From Prosthecobacter dejongeii (lineage in GTDB: Bacteria; Verrucomicrobiota; Verrucomicrobiia; Verrucomicrobiales; Verrucomicrobiaceae): 64,000 nt of DNA. The notes below the pieces were generated by a model. It did not search any database. It was given only the letters and a program-made list of their open reading frames with translations, and was not told the origin of the DNA. Below are positions 18,990-27,599 of the stretch, one piece after another (within the stretch, counting starts at the first letter, position 1; each line of letters opens with the position of its first letter). Location of the stretch: assembly GCF_014203045.1 (NCBI RefSeq), contig NZ_JACHIF010000007.1, positions 248,001 through 312,000 of the forward strand, read 5' to 3'. A program made the position numbers and the translations under genes.

Positions 18990-19697
18990 TCACTTTTGGG
19001 CCAAACTCATCTCCGGGTTTGCCTGCCTCTGAGTGAAATCAGGGTTTACGGGCAGGATCATACAGCCACTGAGAGAGTCTCCCACGATGCGAAAACTGCC
19101 TTTCATGACTTGCCGGGCGGTGAATGCGCACAGGGCTGCATCCAGAAGATCCATGCTGCGGAGTGAAGCGGTCTGGATGCCTACCTCCTCAAGCAGAGCC
19201 CGCCGGACTGTTCTTTTATCTCCGGCCTTCACCACCCGGCCTGCCAGCACACAGGCCACAGCCTGGGGAAAGGTTTCAAAGCAGACTGGATTTTTCAACG
19301 GTTGGTCCTCGCTGATGATCTCAAAATCTCGTCTCAAAGCGTGATGCAGGGCCATGCCTTGAAGCATCCATTCATAGTAACCTCGCGGGTGATTGCGCGC
19401 CTCTTTCTCCGTGGGGGTGGAAAAGCAGTAGATGCCTTCCCTCATGAGTTGTCGTTCCGCCGTACGTGCGCTGCCTCCAGGGGTTCGCCAGCAGCAGGGT
19501 GCATCCACCCCCACGGCCATGGCTCCTTGGTCTCGGCACCAGCTTGCTACTTCCTCCGCGTTTCTGGACTGAAGGGTGGCGACTATCTCCAGCCCCTCCA
19601 GCAAGACCGCGTGGAAGCCTTTTTTGACACCGCCCACATCCACCCCGGCAGTGCGTGGTGAATGGAGGGATTGAGTCTTGGCTTGGGAGGCTGGCAT
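18990..19697 (-). CDS. DUF429 domain protein
   Basis: 235 aa. The N-terminal AGVDVGGVKKGFHAVLLEG and the later GVDAPCCW, RTAERQLMREGIYCFSTPT and CFETFPQAV match the DUF429 family, which has an RNase H-like fold with conserved Asp residues. The biochemical role is unknown. It is the first of four minus-strand genes, 52 bases ahead of the M16 peptidase gene. No signal peptide is present, so it should be cytosolic. Confidence 0.85.
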   Translation of the reverse strand: MPASQAKTQSLHSPRTAGVDVGGVKKGFHAVLLEGLEIVATLQSRNAEEVASWCRDQGAMAVGVDAPCCWRTPGGSARTAERQLMREGIYCFSTPTEKEARNHPRGYYEWMLQGMALHHALRRDFEIISEDQPLKNPVCFETFPQAVACVLAGRVVKAGDKRTVRRALLEEVGIQTASLRSMDLLDAALCAFTARQVMKGSFRIVGDSLSGCMILPVNPDFTQRQANPEMSLAQK

Positions 19698-19809
19698 GAA
19701 TGTCTGAAGCTACGTCCCGTGTGTTTTGGGCGACTGTTTTTCTACGATGCCATGAGTCCTGGAAAAGCATTGACTCGGGTGACGCTTTCGTGGTGGCATG
19801 TCTTATCTT

Positions 19810-20388
19810 ATGAAATCCATGCGTTCCTTTTTTCTGCCTCTTCTGCTGGCCTGGATCACCAGCCTGGCCATGGCCCAGCGTGTGGCGACGGATGAATTCA
19901 ACTTCAGCCAAATCATCGGCAACTTGGAGTTTCTGGAGCGCACGGACTATCCGGAAAAAGAGCTGGGCTACAGCCTGCGGTACGAAAATGACAAGCTGCT
20001 GAAGGCCGATATCTACGTCTATGACAACGGCCAGCCTAACCTGAAGGATGGCATCGCCTCCCCCGAGGTGAAGGCGGAGATGGCCTCTGTCGCCAGCGGC
20101 CTGCACACCATGGAGGAGATGGGCAAGTATGAAGGCGTCAAAGAATTGAAGCAGGGCGAAAAGATGACCAAACCCTCTGGCCTCAAATTTCTCTGGTCCC
20201 GCCACAGCCTGCGCCAGATCGGCGGCTCCGAAGTCATCTACCTGGGCAAACGCATCTCCGATACCTTTCTCATGGTGCGTAAAGGCAAGTTCATCAAGAT
20301 TCGCATCACCACCAAGGAAAGCGACCTCGCTGAACACGACAAGGAGATCGAGCGCTTTGTGAATCAGGTCGGCTCCTGTTTGCTGTAA
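19810..20388 (+). CDS. Secreted protein of unknown function
   Basis: 192 aa from the ATG at 19810, which gives a classical signal peptide (MKSMRSFFLPLLLAWITSLAMA) with cleavage before QRVAT. An ATG four codons upstream is also possible. The mature protein is a mixed alpha/beta domain with YPEKELGYSLRYENDKLLKA and a C-terminal region ending in a conserved-looking Cys (QVGSCLL). I do not recognise a family. It lies 53 bases before the DUF5069 gene on the same strand. Confidence 0.65.
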   Translation: MKSMRSFFLPLLLAWITSLAMAQRVATDEFNFSQIIGNLEFLERTDYPEKELGYSLRYENDKLLKADIYVYDNGQPNLKDGIASPEVKAEMASVASGLHTMEEMGKYEGVKELKQGEKMTKPSGLKFLWSRHSLRQIGGSEVIYLGKRISDTFLMVRKGKFIKIRITTKESDLAEHDKEIERFVNQVGSCLL

Positions 20389-20441
20389 AGCCGGGGAGGG
20401 GATGTTCTCCTGCCCATCGTTCAATCCTCACTCCTCCCCCC

Positions 20442-20894
20442 ATGAAAATCGAAGGCATCAAAAGCTGTTACGACAAGACCCGTGGCCTGTTCTACTTCGC
20501 CCGTCTTTGTTCAAAGATCCGGCTGCATGCCGCAGGCCAGCTCCCGGCGGAATATCACGAGCTTCTGGGCCAAGGTTTCGATGGCCGCACGGTCCGTTAC
20601 CTGGAGGTCTCTTATGACGATTTGCGCGCCCAGGTTCTCGCGGGCAAGACCGATGAGGAAACCCTGGACTGGTGCTACGCAAACGGACGCGCCCTCAATG
20701 ACGAGCAGGTGCTCATTTTCAACAGTTTCATGAGCAAGCGCGGCTGGCACGACGACGAAACCGACGAGTTCATCCCCGAGATGATCCGCCAATACGGCTT
20801 CCCCGATGACGGTCGCATCATCACCGATTTCGACCTCATCGAAATGGACGAAGGCCGCTGGACCCCAGATCAATGGCGTGCGGCTTGGAAGTAG
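20442..20894 (+). CDS. DUF5069 domain protein
   Basis: 150 aa. The pattern KIEGIKSCYDKTRGLFYFARL, with DEETLDWCYANGR and the C-terminal IITDFDLIEMDEGR, matches the small cytosolic DUF5069 family common in Planctomycetes and Verrucomicrobia. Function is unknown. The start is preceded by a striking pyrimidine tract (CTCACTCCTCCCCCC) and no Shine-Dalgarno site. It has no signal peptide or membrane segment. Confidence 0.8.
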   Translation: MKIEGIKSCYDKTRGLFYFARLCSKIRLHAAGQLPAEYHELLGQGFDGRTVRYLEVSYDDLRAQVLAGKTDEETLDWCYANGRALNDEQVLIFNSFMSKRGWHDDETDEFIPEMIRQYGFPDDGRIITDFDLIEMDEGRWTPDQWRAAWK

Positions 20895-20965
20895 GTTTGG
20901 GGTTTGACTGACTGCCTGAACTGTCCAGATGTTTTGCCAGCCTGTGTAGTGAAATACCTCATTGA

Positions 20966-21135
20966 GGTCGCAGTTGGCCAGGCAACACCATTTTGATCGG
21001 CTTCAAAGATGGCTCCATCAAAACGGTTCAACTCGAATTAAAGACGGTTTCTTGCATCTCCCCGAAAGCATCCTCAAACCTGAAGGCAAGGAGCCACTGC
21101 CTACCCTGAAGATTCTCGACATTGAGGTGCCTTGA
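20966..21135 (+). pseudogene. C-terminal remnant of a paralogue of the next gene, frameshifted
   Basis: Read in two frames, this stretch aligns with the C-terminus of the gene at 21185-21949. The first frame gives GRSWPGNTILIGFKDGS, matching GRSWKNKKIIICLNDAS. After a one-base deletion near 21040 the other frame gives LKDGFLHLPESIL and then LKILDIEVP with a stop. These match KEKDGLMHLSDSYL and FQILDIAVE. A stop codon lies immediately before GRSW, and only about 70 bases separate the remnant from the DUF5069 gene, so the first two thirds of the ancestral gene are gone. Confidence 0.7.
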
Positions 21136-21184
21136 TTTGGACAATGACCTTGCCGTCTCACAGGCGGTTTAAGCATAATCAGCG

Positions 21185-21949
21185 ATGAGTGAAAACGAAC
21201 CGGAGAAACCCAAGAAGGGATGGTGTTGGCTGCAATGGAGTGTGACGCTTGTGGCGTTGCTCTTTCTTGCCGCTTACTTCATGCCAGTCAGCAAAGAGAT
21301 CAGTGTGAAGGCGGTGCAGATGAAAGGCTGTAGTAATGCCCGCCAGATCATCGGGCTATTACTCGCCTATGCCAGTGACCATGAGGGGCATTATCCTGAC
21401 TTCGGGAAAGATCCCTCCAAACTCACTTCCAATGAGGTCTTTCGTGACTTGATCCGGGCAATGGCGGCCGATGGATTGATCATCGACGAAACCATTTTTA
21501 GTTGTCCTCAATCCCCCTTCGTGGGTGACAAAAATTTAGGGCAAGCTCCAGGCTTTAATCAGGCTCTCCAGCCAGGAGAAAATCATTGGATGATGGTTTC
21601 GGGTCTAGGCAACGACTCCCCAAGCCGCACTCCCGTGGTCTTAGAGAATGCGGCTGAAGTTGTCTGGCCACCGAAATGGCTCCCCTATAAAGAAGAGCCA
21701 TCAAAATCCTTTATCCAACGACTTCTTAGCCTAGGACGCCTGTCTCCACGTGGCCGCAGTTGGAAAAATAAGAAGATCATCATATGCCTGAATGATGCCT
21801 CTGCTGAACCGGTCAGCCTGAAAGAAAAGGACGGCCTGATGCACTTGTCTGACTCCTATCTTAATTCTATTGCGGTTCCTCCGTCCGGATTTCAAATTCT
21901 CGACATTGCGGTCGAAACCCCAGGACATCCTCGGCACCATAAAGATTAA
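21185..21949 (+). CDS. Pilin-like membrane-anchored protein
   Basis: 254 aa. A charged cytosolic start (MSENEPEKPKKGWCW) precedes one membrane helix (about 16-37). The segment ARQIIGLLLAYASDHEGHYPDF resembles the region after the N-terminal helix of planctomycete and verrucomicrobial type II pseudopilin-like proteins. No prepilin peptidase site is visible, so it may be a non-processed relative. The C-terminal beta region has a decayed copy just upstream at 20966-21135, which points to a local duplication. The function is unknown. Confidence 0.65.
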   Translation: MSENEPEKPKKGWCWLQWSVTLVALLFLAAYFMPVSKEISVKAVQMKGCSNARQIIGLLLAYASDHEGHYPDFGKDPSKLTSNEVFRDLIRAMAADGLIIDETIFSCPQSPFVGDKNLGQAPGFNQALQPGENHWMMVSGLGNDSPSRTPVVLENAAEVVWPPKWLPYKEEPSKSFIQRLLSLGRLSPRGRSWKNKKIIICLNDASAEPVSLKEKDGLMHLSDSYLNSIAVPPSGFQILDIAVETPGHPRHHKD

Positions 21950-22400
21950 ACGATGGGGCTGTGTCATTAAGGCGGCCATTCTTTTGGGATTCCTGGGTTA
22001 TTTAATCAAAGGAACTGTGGAAGCTATGTATCTGCAATACGGTAACATGACGCTGGAACCGGCGATCGTGAAATACCTGGAAAAGCATGATGGCCGGTGG
22101 CCCTCTTCGTGGGACGATCTTCAGCCCTATTATAAGGACCTTCTACTGCCCGTTCATACCACTCGGTTTATCCGGAAATACTATTCCATCGCCTGGGATG
22201 TGGACCTCTACGAGATCTATGAGAAGAACAAAGAACCGCCTGCCGACGGAGCAATCTCCAATTATAAAGATGATCTATGCACAGTCGTTTACCGCCATTC
22301 GAGGGAAGGGCCGGGAGATGACAAGCGTCGCTGGATTTTGACGCCTCGCATCCATCAGTTCATTCATGATCGGGCAAAGCAAACTCCGGCACCTCGCTGA
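21870..22400 (+). CDS. Small single-helix membrane protein, unknown
   Basis: Up to 176 aa from a TTG at 21870, which overlaps the preceding gene by 80 bases in another frame. No ATG or GTG lies between that TTG and the membrane helix, so the true start is uncertain. A helix at about 32-53 (VIKAAILLGFLGYLIKGTVEA) is followed by LEPAIVKYLEKHDGRWPSSWDDLQPYY, like the small helical-beta domain of pilin-like neighbours. The rest is polar with several Tyr and Trp. It probably belongs with the preceding gene in one transcript. I do not recognise a family. Confidence 0.55.
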   Translation: MRFLRPDFKFSTLRSKPQDILGTIKIKRWGCVIKAAILLGFLGYLIKGTVEAMYLQYGNMTLEPAIVKYLEKHDGRWPSSWDDLQPYYKDLLLPVHTTRFIRKYYSIAWDVDLYEIYEKNKEPPADGAISNYKDDLCTVVYRHSREGPGDDKRRWILTPRIHQFIHDRAKQTPAPR

Positions 22401-22485
22401 GCATCCCATGCTCATCCCGCTCCCTGAACCGTGACAAAACGACTTTTCGGAGGCGGGCGTGGCCTTTCTGATTCACGATGCGCCG

Positions 22486-23265
22486 ATGACTCCTGCCGAA
22501 TCTTTTCTCGACTGCTCTGCGGCCTTGCTTGACCGCGTTCGTGCCCAGCTTCCTGCGATCCAGCAGACGGCGGATCTGTTTGCCAAGACAATCCTGGCCA
22601 GGCAGATGGTGCATGTCTTCGGCTCGGGACACAGCCGCATTTTGGTGGAGGAAATGTGGCCGCGTTATGGCTCCTTTCCGGGCTTCAATCCCATCGTTGA
22701 GCTCAGTCTCACCTTCCACAATCTGGTCGTCGGTGCCAATGGCCAGCGGCAGGCCATGTTTCTGGAAAACGTCTCCGGCCTGGCCAGTCGCATCCTGCGC
22801 AACTTTGATCTAAAGGCAGGCGACAGCGCCCTCGTCGTCTCCTCCAGCGGTTGCAATGTCGTGCCTGTGGAGATGTCGGAAGAGTTTCAGCGACGCGGTG
22901 TCAAGGTGGTGGCGCTCATTTCCAAAGACCACGCCGAGGCCAGCACCAGCCGCCACCCGGCTGGCAAAAAGCTGCAAGATTTTGCCGACATCATTTTGGA
23001 TACGGGGGCACCGATTGGCGATGCCATGGTGAAGATCGAAGGACTAGAAACACCCGTCGCTCCCGGCAGTACGATTGGCGGCTGTCTCATCGTCAATGCC
23101 GTAAAGGCGGAGGTCGCCCAGCGCCTGACCCAGGCCGGGCAGCCACCCAAGGTGCTGACGGCCGGGGTGCTAGTCGGAGCCCAAAAAGCCACGGAAATTT
23201 TTGAGGCGGCTTATGATGAACATGCGCGCCGCATTGCCCCCTACTATCAGGGTCTCGGGGCCTGA
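22486..23265 (+). CDS. SIS-domain protein, UPF0309-like
   Basis: 259 aa. The protein begins with a helix and then the SIS sugar-phosphate-binding fold, with VFGSGHSRILVEEMWPRYG (about 45-63), LVVSSSGCNVVPVEMSEEF and the C-terminal GGCLIVNAVKAEVAQRL. SIS proteins of this group bind or isomerise phosphosugars, and the exact substrate is not evident. The in-frame GTG at 22459 is less likely than the ATG at 22486, because the family begins near this point. The 3' end overlaps the convergent transporter gene by 19 bases. Confidence 0.85.
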   Translation: MTPAESFLDCSAALLDRVRAQLPAIQQTADLFAKTILARQMVHVFGSGHSRILVEEMWPRYGSFPGFNPIVELSLTFHNLVVGANGQRQAMFLENVSGLASRILRNFDLKAGDSALVVSSSGCNVVPVEMSEEFQRRGVKVVALISKDHAEASTSRHPAGKKLQDFADIILDTGAPIGDAMVKIEGLETPVAPGSTIGGCLIVNAVKAEVAQRLTQAGQPPKVLTAGVLVGAQKATEIFEAAYDEHARRIAPYYQGLGA

Positions 23266-24608
23266 GCCTTGACGGGCCTGGTAAAGAAGATAGCGAGGAT
23301 GCCGGACATGGCCAGGAAGGCGGCCACGCCATTCATGGCCAGTTGATGGCCTGCATTTTCCAGCGCCCATTGAACCAGCCCTTTCGGCAGCAGGAAGTTA
23401 GGCGTCGGCGTCTTCAGCCAGTCAATCAGCTTGGGCCCGACAAAGCCCGCCAGATTGCCGATGGAGTTGATGCCCGCGATGCCCACCGCAGCGGCTGTGC
23501 CGGAGAGCATGGCGGTGGGCAGGGTCCAAAAACACGAGATGCTGCTCATCACCCCCGTGAGGGCCACGGCCATCATCGCCAATACCAGCGGGGCAGGCAG
23601 GCCGGGCAGGCCGCTGAGGGAAAAGGCAATGGCGGCGGCCGTGGAGGACAGGCCGATGTGCCAGCGGCGCTCGCCCGTGCGATCACTGTGACGCCCCACC
23701 AACACCATGCCGATGGCGGCACAGCCCCAGGGGATCATGGAATACAACCCCACCTTAAATTCATCCTGAGTCAGCGTGTCCTTGATGATCTGTGGCAGCC
23801 AAAAGGAGGTACCATAAAGGCCGACAATGGCCCCAAAATAGATGCCGCAGCAGATCCAGATCTTGGACGATTTGAAAGCGCCCAGCAGTCCTTGAATACC
23901 GTGACCCTCGGCGGCCTTGGCTTTCTCATCGGCAGCCAAGTTGCCTTCCAGCAGATCTCTTTCCTCGGCCGTCAGCCACTTGGCCTTGGCAGGCCGATCC
24001 GAAAGGAGAAACGGCACGGCGATGCCGAGCAGCACGGTGGGGATAGCCTCCAGGATGAACAGCCATTTCCAAGCAGGCAGGCCATACCAGCCCTCCGTGA
24101 TCTTCAGCAGCCAGCCGGAAAGGGGGCTGCCGATCACCCCGGAGACGGCGATGGCGGTCATGAACAGCGCCACCATGTGCGCCTGACGGCGACGCGGGTA
24201 CCAGTAGGTGAGGTAGAGGATGATGCCCGGAAAGAATCCGGCCTCTGCCACGCCTAACAAAAAGCGCAGTGCGTAAAACGAGGTCTCGCTGTAACTGAAG
24301 GCCATCGCCCCGGACACAAAACCCCAGCCGATCATGATGCGCGCGATCCAGATGCGTGCGCCCACGCGGTGCAGGATGACATTTCCCGGCACCTCGAAGA
24401 AAAAGTACCCCAGGAAAAAGATGCCCGCGCCCGTGGCAAAGACCGCGTCTGTGAACCATGCCTCCGATTTCATGGAGAGCTTGGCAAAGCCCACATTTAC
24501 CCGGTCAATGTAGGCCAGGATGTAGCAACTGAAGAGCAGGGGAATCAGCCTCCAGGTCACCTTGCGATAGACGACGGCTTCCTGCGGGCTGGGAGATTCG
24601 GGATTCAT
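23247..24608 (-). CDS. MFS transporter, anion:cation symporter type
   Basis: 453 aa with about twelve membrane helices. The start region VTWRLIPLLFSCYILAYIDR followed by VNVGFAKLSM is the signature of the ACS family, which moves organic anions such as tartrate, glucarate or phthalate derivatives. The helix-4 loop RFLLGVAEAGFFPGIILYLT with YWYPRR also fits. Specificity cannot be read from sequence. An upstream frame of 18 residues was discarded because it lies outside the family alignment. It shares a divergent region of about 200 bases with a second MFS gene, and its 3' end overlaps the SIS gene. Confidence 0.9.
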   Translation of the reverse strand: MNPESPSPQEAVVYRKVTWRLIPLLFSCYILAYIDRVNVGFAKLSMKSEAWFTDAVFATGAGIFFLGYFFFEVPGNVILHRVGARIWIARIMIGWGFVSGAMAFSYSETSFYALRFLLGVAEAGFFPGIILYLTYWYPRRRQAHMVALFMTAIAVSGVIGSPLSGWLLKITEGWYGLPAWKWLFILEAIPTVLLGIAVPFLLSDRPAKAKWLTAEERDLLEGNLAADEKAKAAEGHGIQGLLGAFKSSKIWICCGIYFGAIVGLYGTSFWLPQIIKDTLTQDEFKVGLYSMIPWGCAAIGMVLVGRHSDRTGERRWHIGLSSTAAAIAFSLSGLPGLPAPLVLAMMAVALTGVMSSISCFWTLPTAMLSGTAAAVGIAGINSIGNLAGFVGPKLIDWLKTPTPNFLLPKGLVQWALENAGHQLAMNGVAAFLAMSGILAIFFTRPVKAQAPRP

Positions 24609-24805
24609 GGAGTGGCTGTTGATACTCTGGTCAAAGCGTCCGCTGGAATCTTTTTCCTTCACCCGTTCCCAGAAAAAACAGGCACTTGGTTCTGGTCAGG
24701 CAGGAGCTGACTGGGCAAAAAGAGGCAGCGTCAGGTCAAGCATTGTCATCCCTTTGGGCTTTGCCTGGTGGGCTGGATGTGATTAATGGCAGCCTTCCCA
24801 ACCCC

Positions 24806-26080
24806 ATGAATACCTCCCAACCGCTGGATTCCGGTACCTCTTCCGTTTCGCGCACCGCCTGGCTGATCGTGGGTCTGCTCTTTCCTGTCGCCCTGCTAAA
24901 CTATCTGGACCGCCAGATGATCGCCTCAATGAAGGTCTCGGTGATGGGCGACCTCAAGGACATCGGCAGTGAGGAAAACTGGGGCCACATGCTGGCTTCC
25001 TTCAAATGGGTCTATGCCATCTTCAGCCCCATTGGCGGATACATTGCGGACCGTTTCAGTCGCAAATACACCATCTGCGGCAGCCTCTTTGTCTGGTCTC
25101 TCATCACTTACCTAACCGGACATGTAAACAGCTTTGACGATCTATATTGGGCCCGCACCGCCATGGGCATCAGCGAGGCCTTTTACATCCCGGCGGCCCT
25201 TGCTCTCATCGCTGATTTCCACACCGGTCCCACTCGCTCGCGTGCTGTGGGGGTTCACCAGATGGGCATCTACTGCGGAGTCATGGTGGGTGGTTTTGCG
25301 GGGTATGCGGCCGATTGGCCAGACTTCGGTTGGCGCGGGGCTTTTGATATCACGGGGTTGGTGGGCATTCTGTATGCCATCCCTCTTTTGTTCCTTCTCA
25401 AGGATGCCCCGCGCTCGGCTGCGGAGATCGCTAATCCTGTGGCAAAACCCTCCGTCGGCACAGCCATCACGGAGCTGTTTACCAATCCCTCCTTCCTCCT
25501 CCTGGTGCTTTACTTCACCCTGCCCGCTTTAGCCGCCTGGGTGGTGCGCGACTGGATGCCGGCGATTTTGCAAAAGGAATTCAACATCAGCCAGGGCAAG
25601 GCCGGCGTCTCTGCCGCCCTCTACTGGCAGGGGGCTGCGCTCGTCTCCGCCATCTTTGGCGGCTGGCTGGCGGATCGCTGGATGCGCAAGACACCCCGTG
25701 GCCGCATCTACGTCAGCGCCATCGGCATGCTCTGCATCATTCCCGCCCTCTTCGGTGTGGGTAATGCCCCGGCTCTCGGATCCTTCACCCTGGCGGTCGC
25801 AGCCCTCATCCTCTTCGGTGTTGGCTGGGGCTTTTTTGATTGCAATAATATGCCCATCCTTTCCCAGGTGGCCCGGCCCGAACTCCGCGCCACAGGCTAC
25901 GGCATTATGAACTTTGTCAGCATGATGTGCGGCGGTGTGGCGGATTGGGGCTTTGGTTTCATGAGGGACAAAGGCGTCGCCCTCAATGTCATCTTCGGGG
26001 TCTTTGCACTTGTCTGCGTGCTGTCGGCCTTCCTCGTCCTGCTCATCCGCCCACGCGAGCACGGCGGCGCGCGGTTGTGA
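24806..26080 (+). CDS. MFS transporter
   Basis: 424 aa with about twelve membrane helices. The first helix reads AWLIVGLLFPVALLNYLDRQ and is followed by MIASMKVSVMGDL, the pattern of organic-acid/hexuronate carriers of the major facilitator superfamily. The loop between helices 2 and 3 contains GGYIADRFSRKY. It is transcribed away from the other MFS gene. A 40-codon upstream frame lacks similarity and was excluded. It ends 3 bases before the stop codon of the convergent antiporter gene. The substrate is unknown. Confidence 0.88.
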   Translation: MNTSQPLDSGTSSVSRTAWLIVGLLFPVALLNYLDRQMIASMKVSVMGDLKDIGSEENWGHMLASFKWVYAIFSPIGGYIADRFSRKYTICGSLFVWSLITYLTGHVNSFDDLYWARTAMGISEAFYIPAALALIADFHTGPTRSRAVGVHQMGIYCGVMVGGFAGYAADWPDFGWRGAFDITGLVGILYAIPLLFLLKDAPRSAAEIANPVAKPSVGTAITELFTNPSFLLLVLYFTLPALAAWVVRDWMPAILQKEFNISQGKAGVSAALYWQGAALVSAIFGGWLADRWMRKTPRGRIYVSAIGMLCIIPALFGVGNAPALGSFTLAVAALILFGVGWGFFDCNNMPILSQVARPELRATGYGIMNFVSMMCGGVADWGFGFMRDKGVALNVIFGVFALVCVLSAFLVLLIRPREHGGARL

Positions 26081-26083
26081 TGC

Positions 26084-27412
26084 TCAATGCCCGCCCTTCA
26101 GCAGCAAAAAGCCGACGATGACCAAAATGGGCAGCAGCACCGGGATGGAGAACTGCCACATGTAGCGCAGGAAATCCGGCGTGTTTACCTTGGCCTTGTC
26201 CGCGATGGCCTTGACCATGAAGTTCGGCCCGTTGCCGATGTAGCTGCCTGCGCCAAAGAAGACCGCCCCCATGGAAATGGCCATCAGCAGGTGCGGATGA
26301 GATCCGGCAAAAGCCAGCACGTCTGCGGGGGAGTCCACCGAAAGCCCCTCTGCGCCCATGGCGGCGGCGAGAAAGCTAAGGTAAGTCGGTGCATTGTCCA
26401 GGAAGGCGGACAGGGCACCCGTGGCAAAGTAGTAACCGATGGGCGTACTGATTTTCACCGCCTCCCCGCTTTGCAGGATCTGCAAAGCCGGAATCATCGT
26501 CAGGAAGATGCCCACAAAAAGGTAACCCACTTCCTTCACCGGGCCGAAATTGAAATCATTGGCCTCATGCAGCTCGGGTTTAGTCGCGAAATAGGAAGCG
26601 AGAGCGGCGGCAATCATGACCATGGCAGGTACACTGAGCACCCCGCCAATGACGGTTTCCTGCAGGCTCTTCGGCAAGAAGACGGCACCCAGTACCACGC
26701 CCAGAAACCCGAGGTTCAGCAGACCGCGAATGTAAAAATGCTCCTCCCCCGTTTCCTTTTCCCGCACTTCTTTGGGGGCCCGACGGAAGTTCAGGGTATC
26801 CACCACCAAGAAGACCGCCAGCAGCAGGGCCACGGCCAGACCCCAGCCGCTCCAGCAATGGTCCAGCACCCAGCCGAACGGCACCCCGCGCAGGAAACCC
26901 AAGAACAGCGGCGGATCGCCAATCGGTGTCAGACAGCCGCCGACATTGCTGACCACAAAGATGAAAAACACCACGTGAAAACCCGTGATGCGATACTTGT
27001 TCATTTTGATCCAGGGGCGGATCATCAGCATCGAGGCACCCGTGGTCCCGATGAAATTGGCCAGTACTGCGCCGATCGCCAAAAACACCGTGTTGCGAAA
27101 AGGTGTGGCCTCGCCTTTCACTCGAATATTGATACCGCCCGAGATCACGAATAGCGATCCCACCAGCGCCATGAAGCTGACATACTCATGCGCCGCATGC
27201 TGCAGAGGCTGCCAGTCACGCTGCACCGCCACATAATAAAGAGCCGTCACCAATCCCAAGCCCACAGCCAGCTTGGGGTAATGATGCTCCCAAAAATGAC
27301 CTGCAAACAGTGGCATCAGCGCAATGCAAAGCAGCAGCAGGGCAAAGGGGAGCACTGTCCAATACGGGGGCAGGGAAGCAGTATGAGCAGCGGCAGCGAG
27401 AAAGAACGTCAC
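26084..27412 (-). CDS. Sodium:proton antiporter-like, ion transporter superfamily
   Basis: 442 aa with about eleven membrane helices. The pairs of motifs FIGTTGASMLMIRPWI, VSNVGGCLTPIGDPPLFLGFL and AGSYIGNGPNFMVKAIAD fit the NhaD/CitMHS/ArsB superfamily, in which proteins annotated as sodium:proton antiporters have these two inverted repeats. The start is GTG at 27412, giving MTFFLAAAAHTASLPP. The gene converges on the MFS carrier and diverges from lolD. Na+/H+ exchange is the usual prediction, but citrate-like substrates remain possible. Confidence 0.85.
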   Translation of the reverse strand: MTFFLAAAAHTASLPPYWTVLPFALLLLCIALMPLFAGHFWEHHYPKLAVGLGLVTALYYVAVQRDWQPLQHAAHEYVSFMALVGSLFVISGGINIRVKGEATPFRNTVFLAIGAVLANFIGTTGASMLMIRPWIKMNKYRITGFHVVFFIFVVSNVGGCLTPIGDPPLFLGFLRGVPFGWVLDHCWSGWGLAVALLLAVFLVVDTLNFRRAPKEVREKETGEEHFYIRGLLNLGFLGVVLGAVFLPKSLQETVIGGVLSVPAMVMIAAALASYFATKPELHEANDFNFGPVKEVGYLFVGIFLTMIPALQILQSGEAVKISTPIGYYFATGALSAFLDNAPTYLSFLAAAMGAEGLSVDSPADVLAFAGSHPHLLMAISMGAVFFGAGSYIGNGPNFMVKAIADKAKVNTPDFLRYMWQFSIPVLLPILVIVGFLLLKGGH

Positions 27413-27426
27413 GACGGGATATGCAC

Positions 27427-27493
27427 AACAGCCCCCTCCTTGGCAAGCAATGCATGCCTCTCTCGCCCTGCCCGTTCAGGACTGGGGGCTGTT
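27427..27493. promoter_or_regulatory. Ten-base inverted repeat in a divergent intergenic region
   Basis: AACAGCCCCC (27427-27436) and GGGGGCTGTT (27484-27493) are perfect reverse complements, 47 bases apart, between the divergent antiporter and lolD genes. The interior contains a small palindrome around TGCATGC. It may be two halves of an operator or a large stem-loop in the lolD leader. Confidence 0.3.
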
Positions 27494-27599
27494 TTGGCCC
27501 CTTGATTCCAAAGGTTGTTGTGCCGCGCCGGAACCTTTGCTCGCCATGCGTGAATCAAACGTGGACAAACCGCCCATCGGATGCCCCAATAGCACCCGC

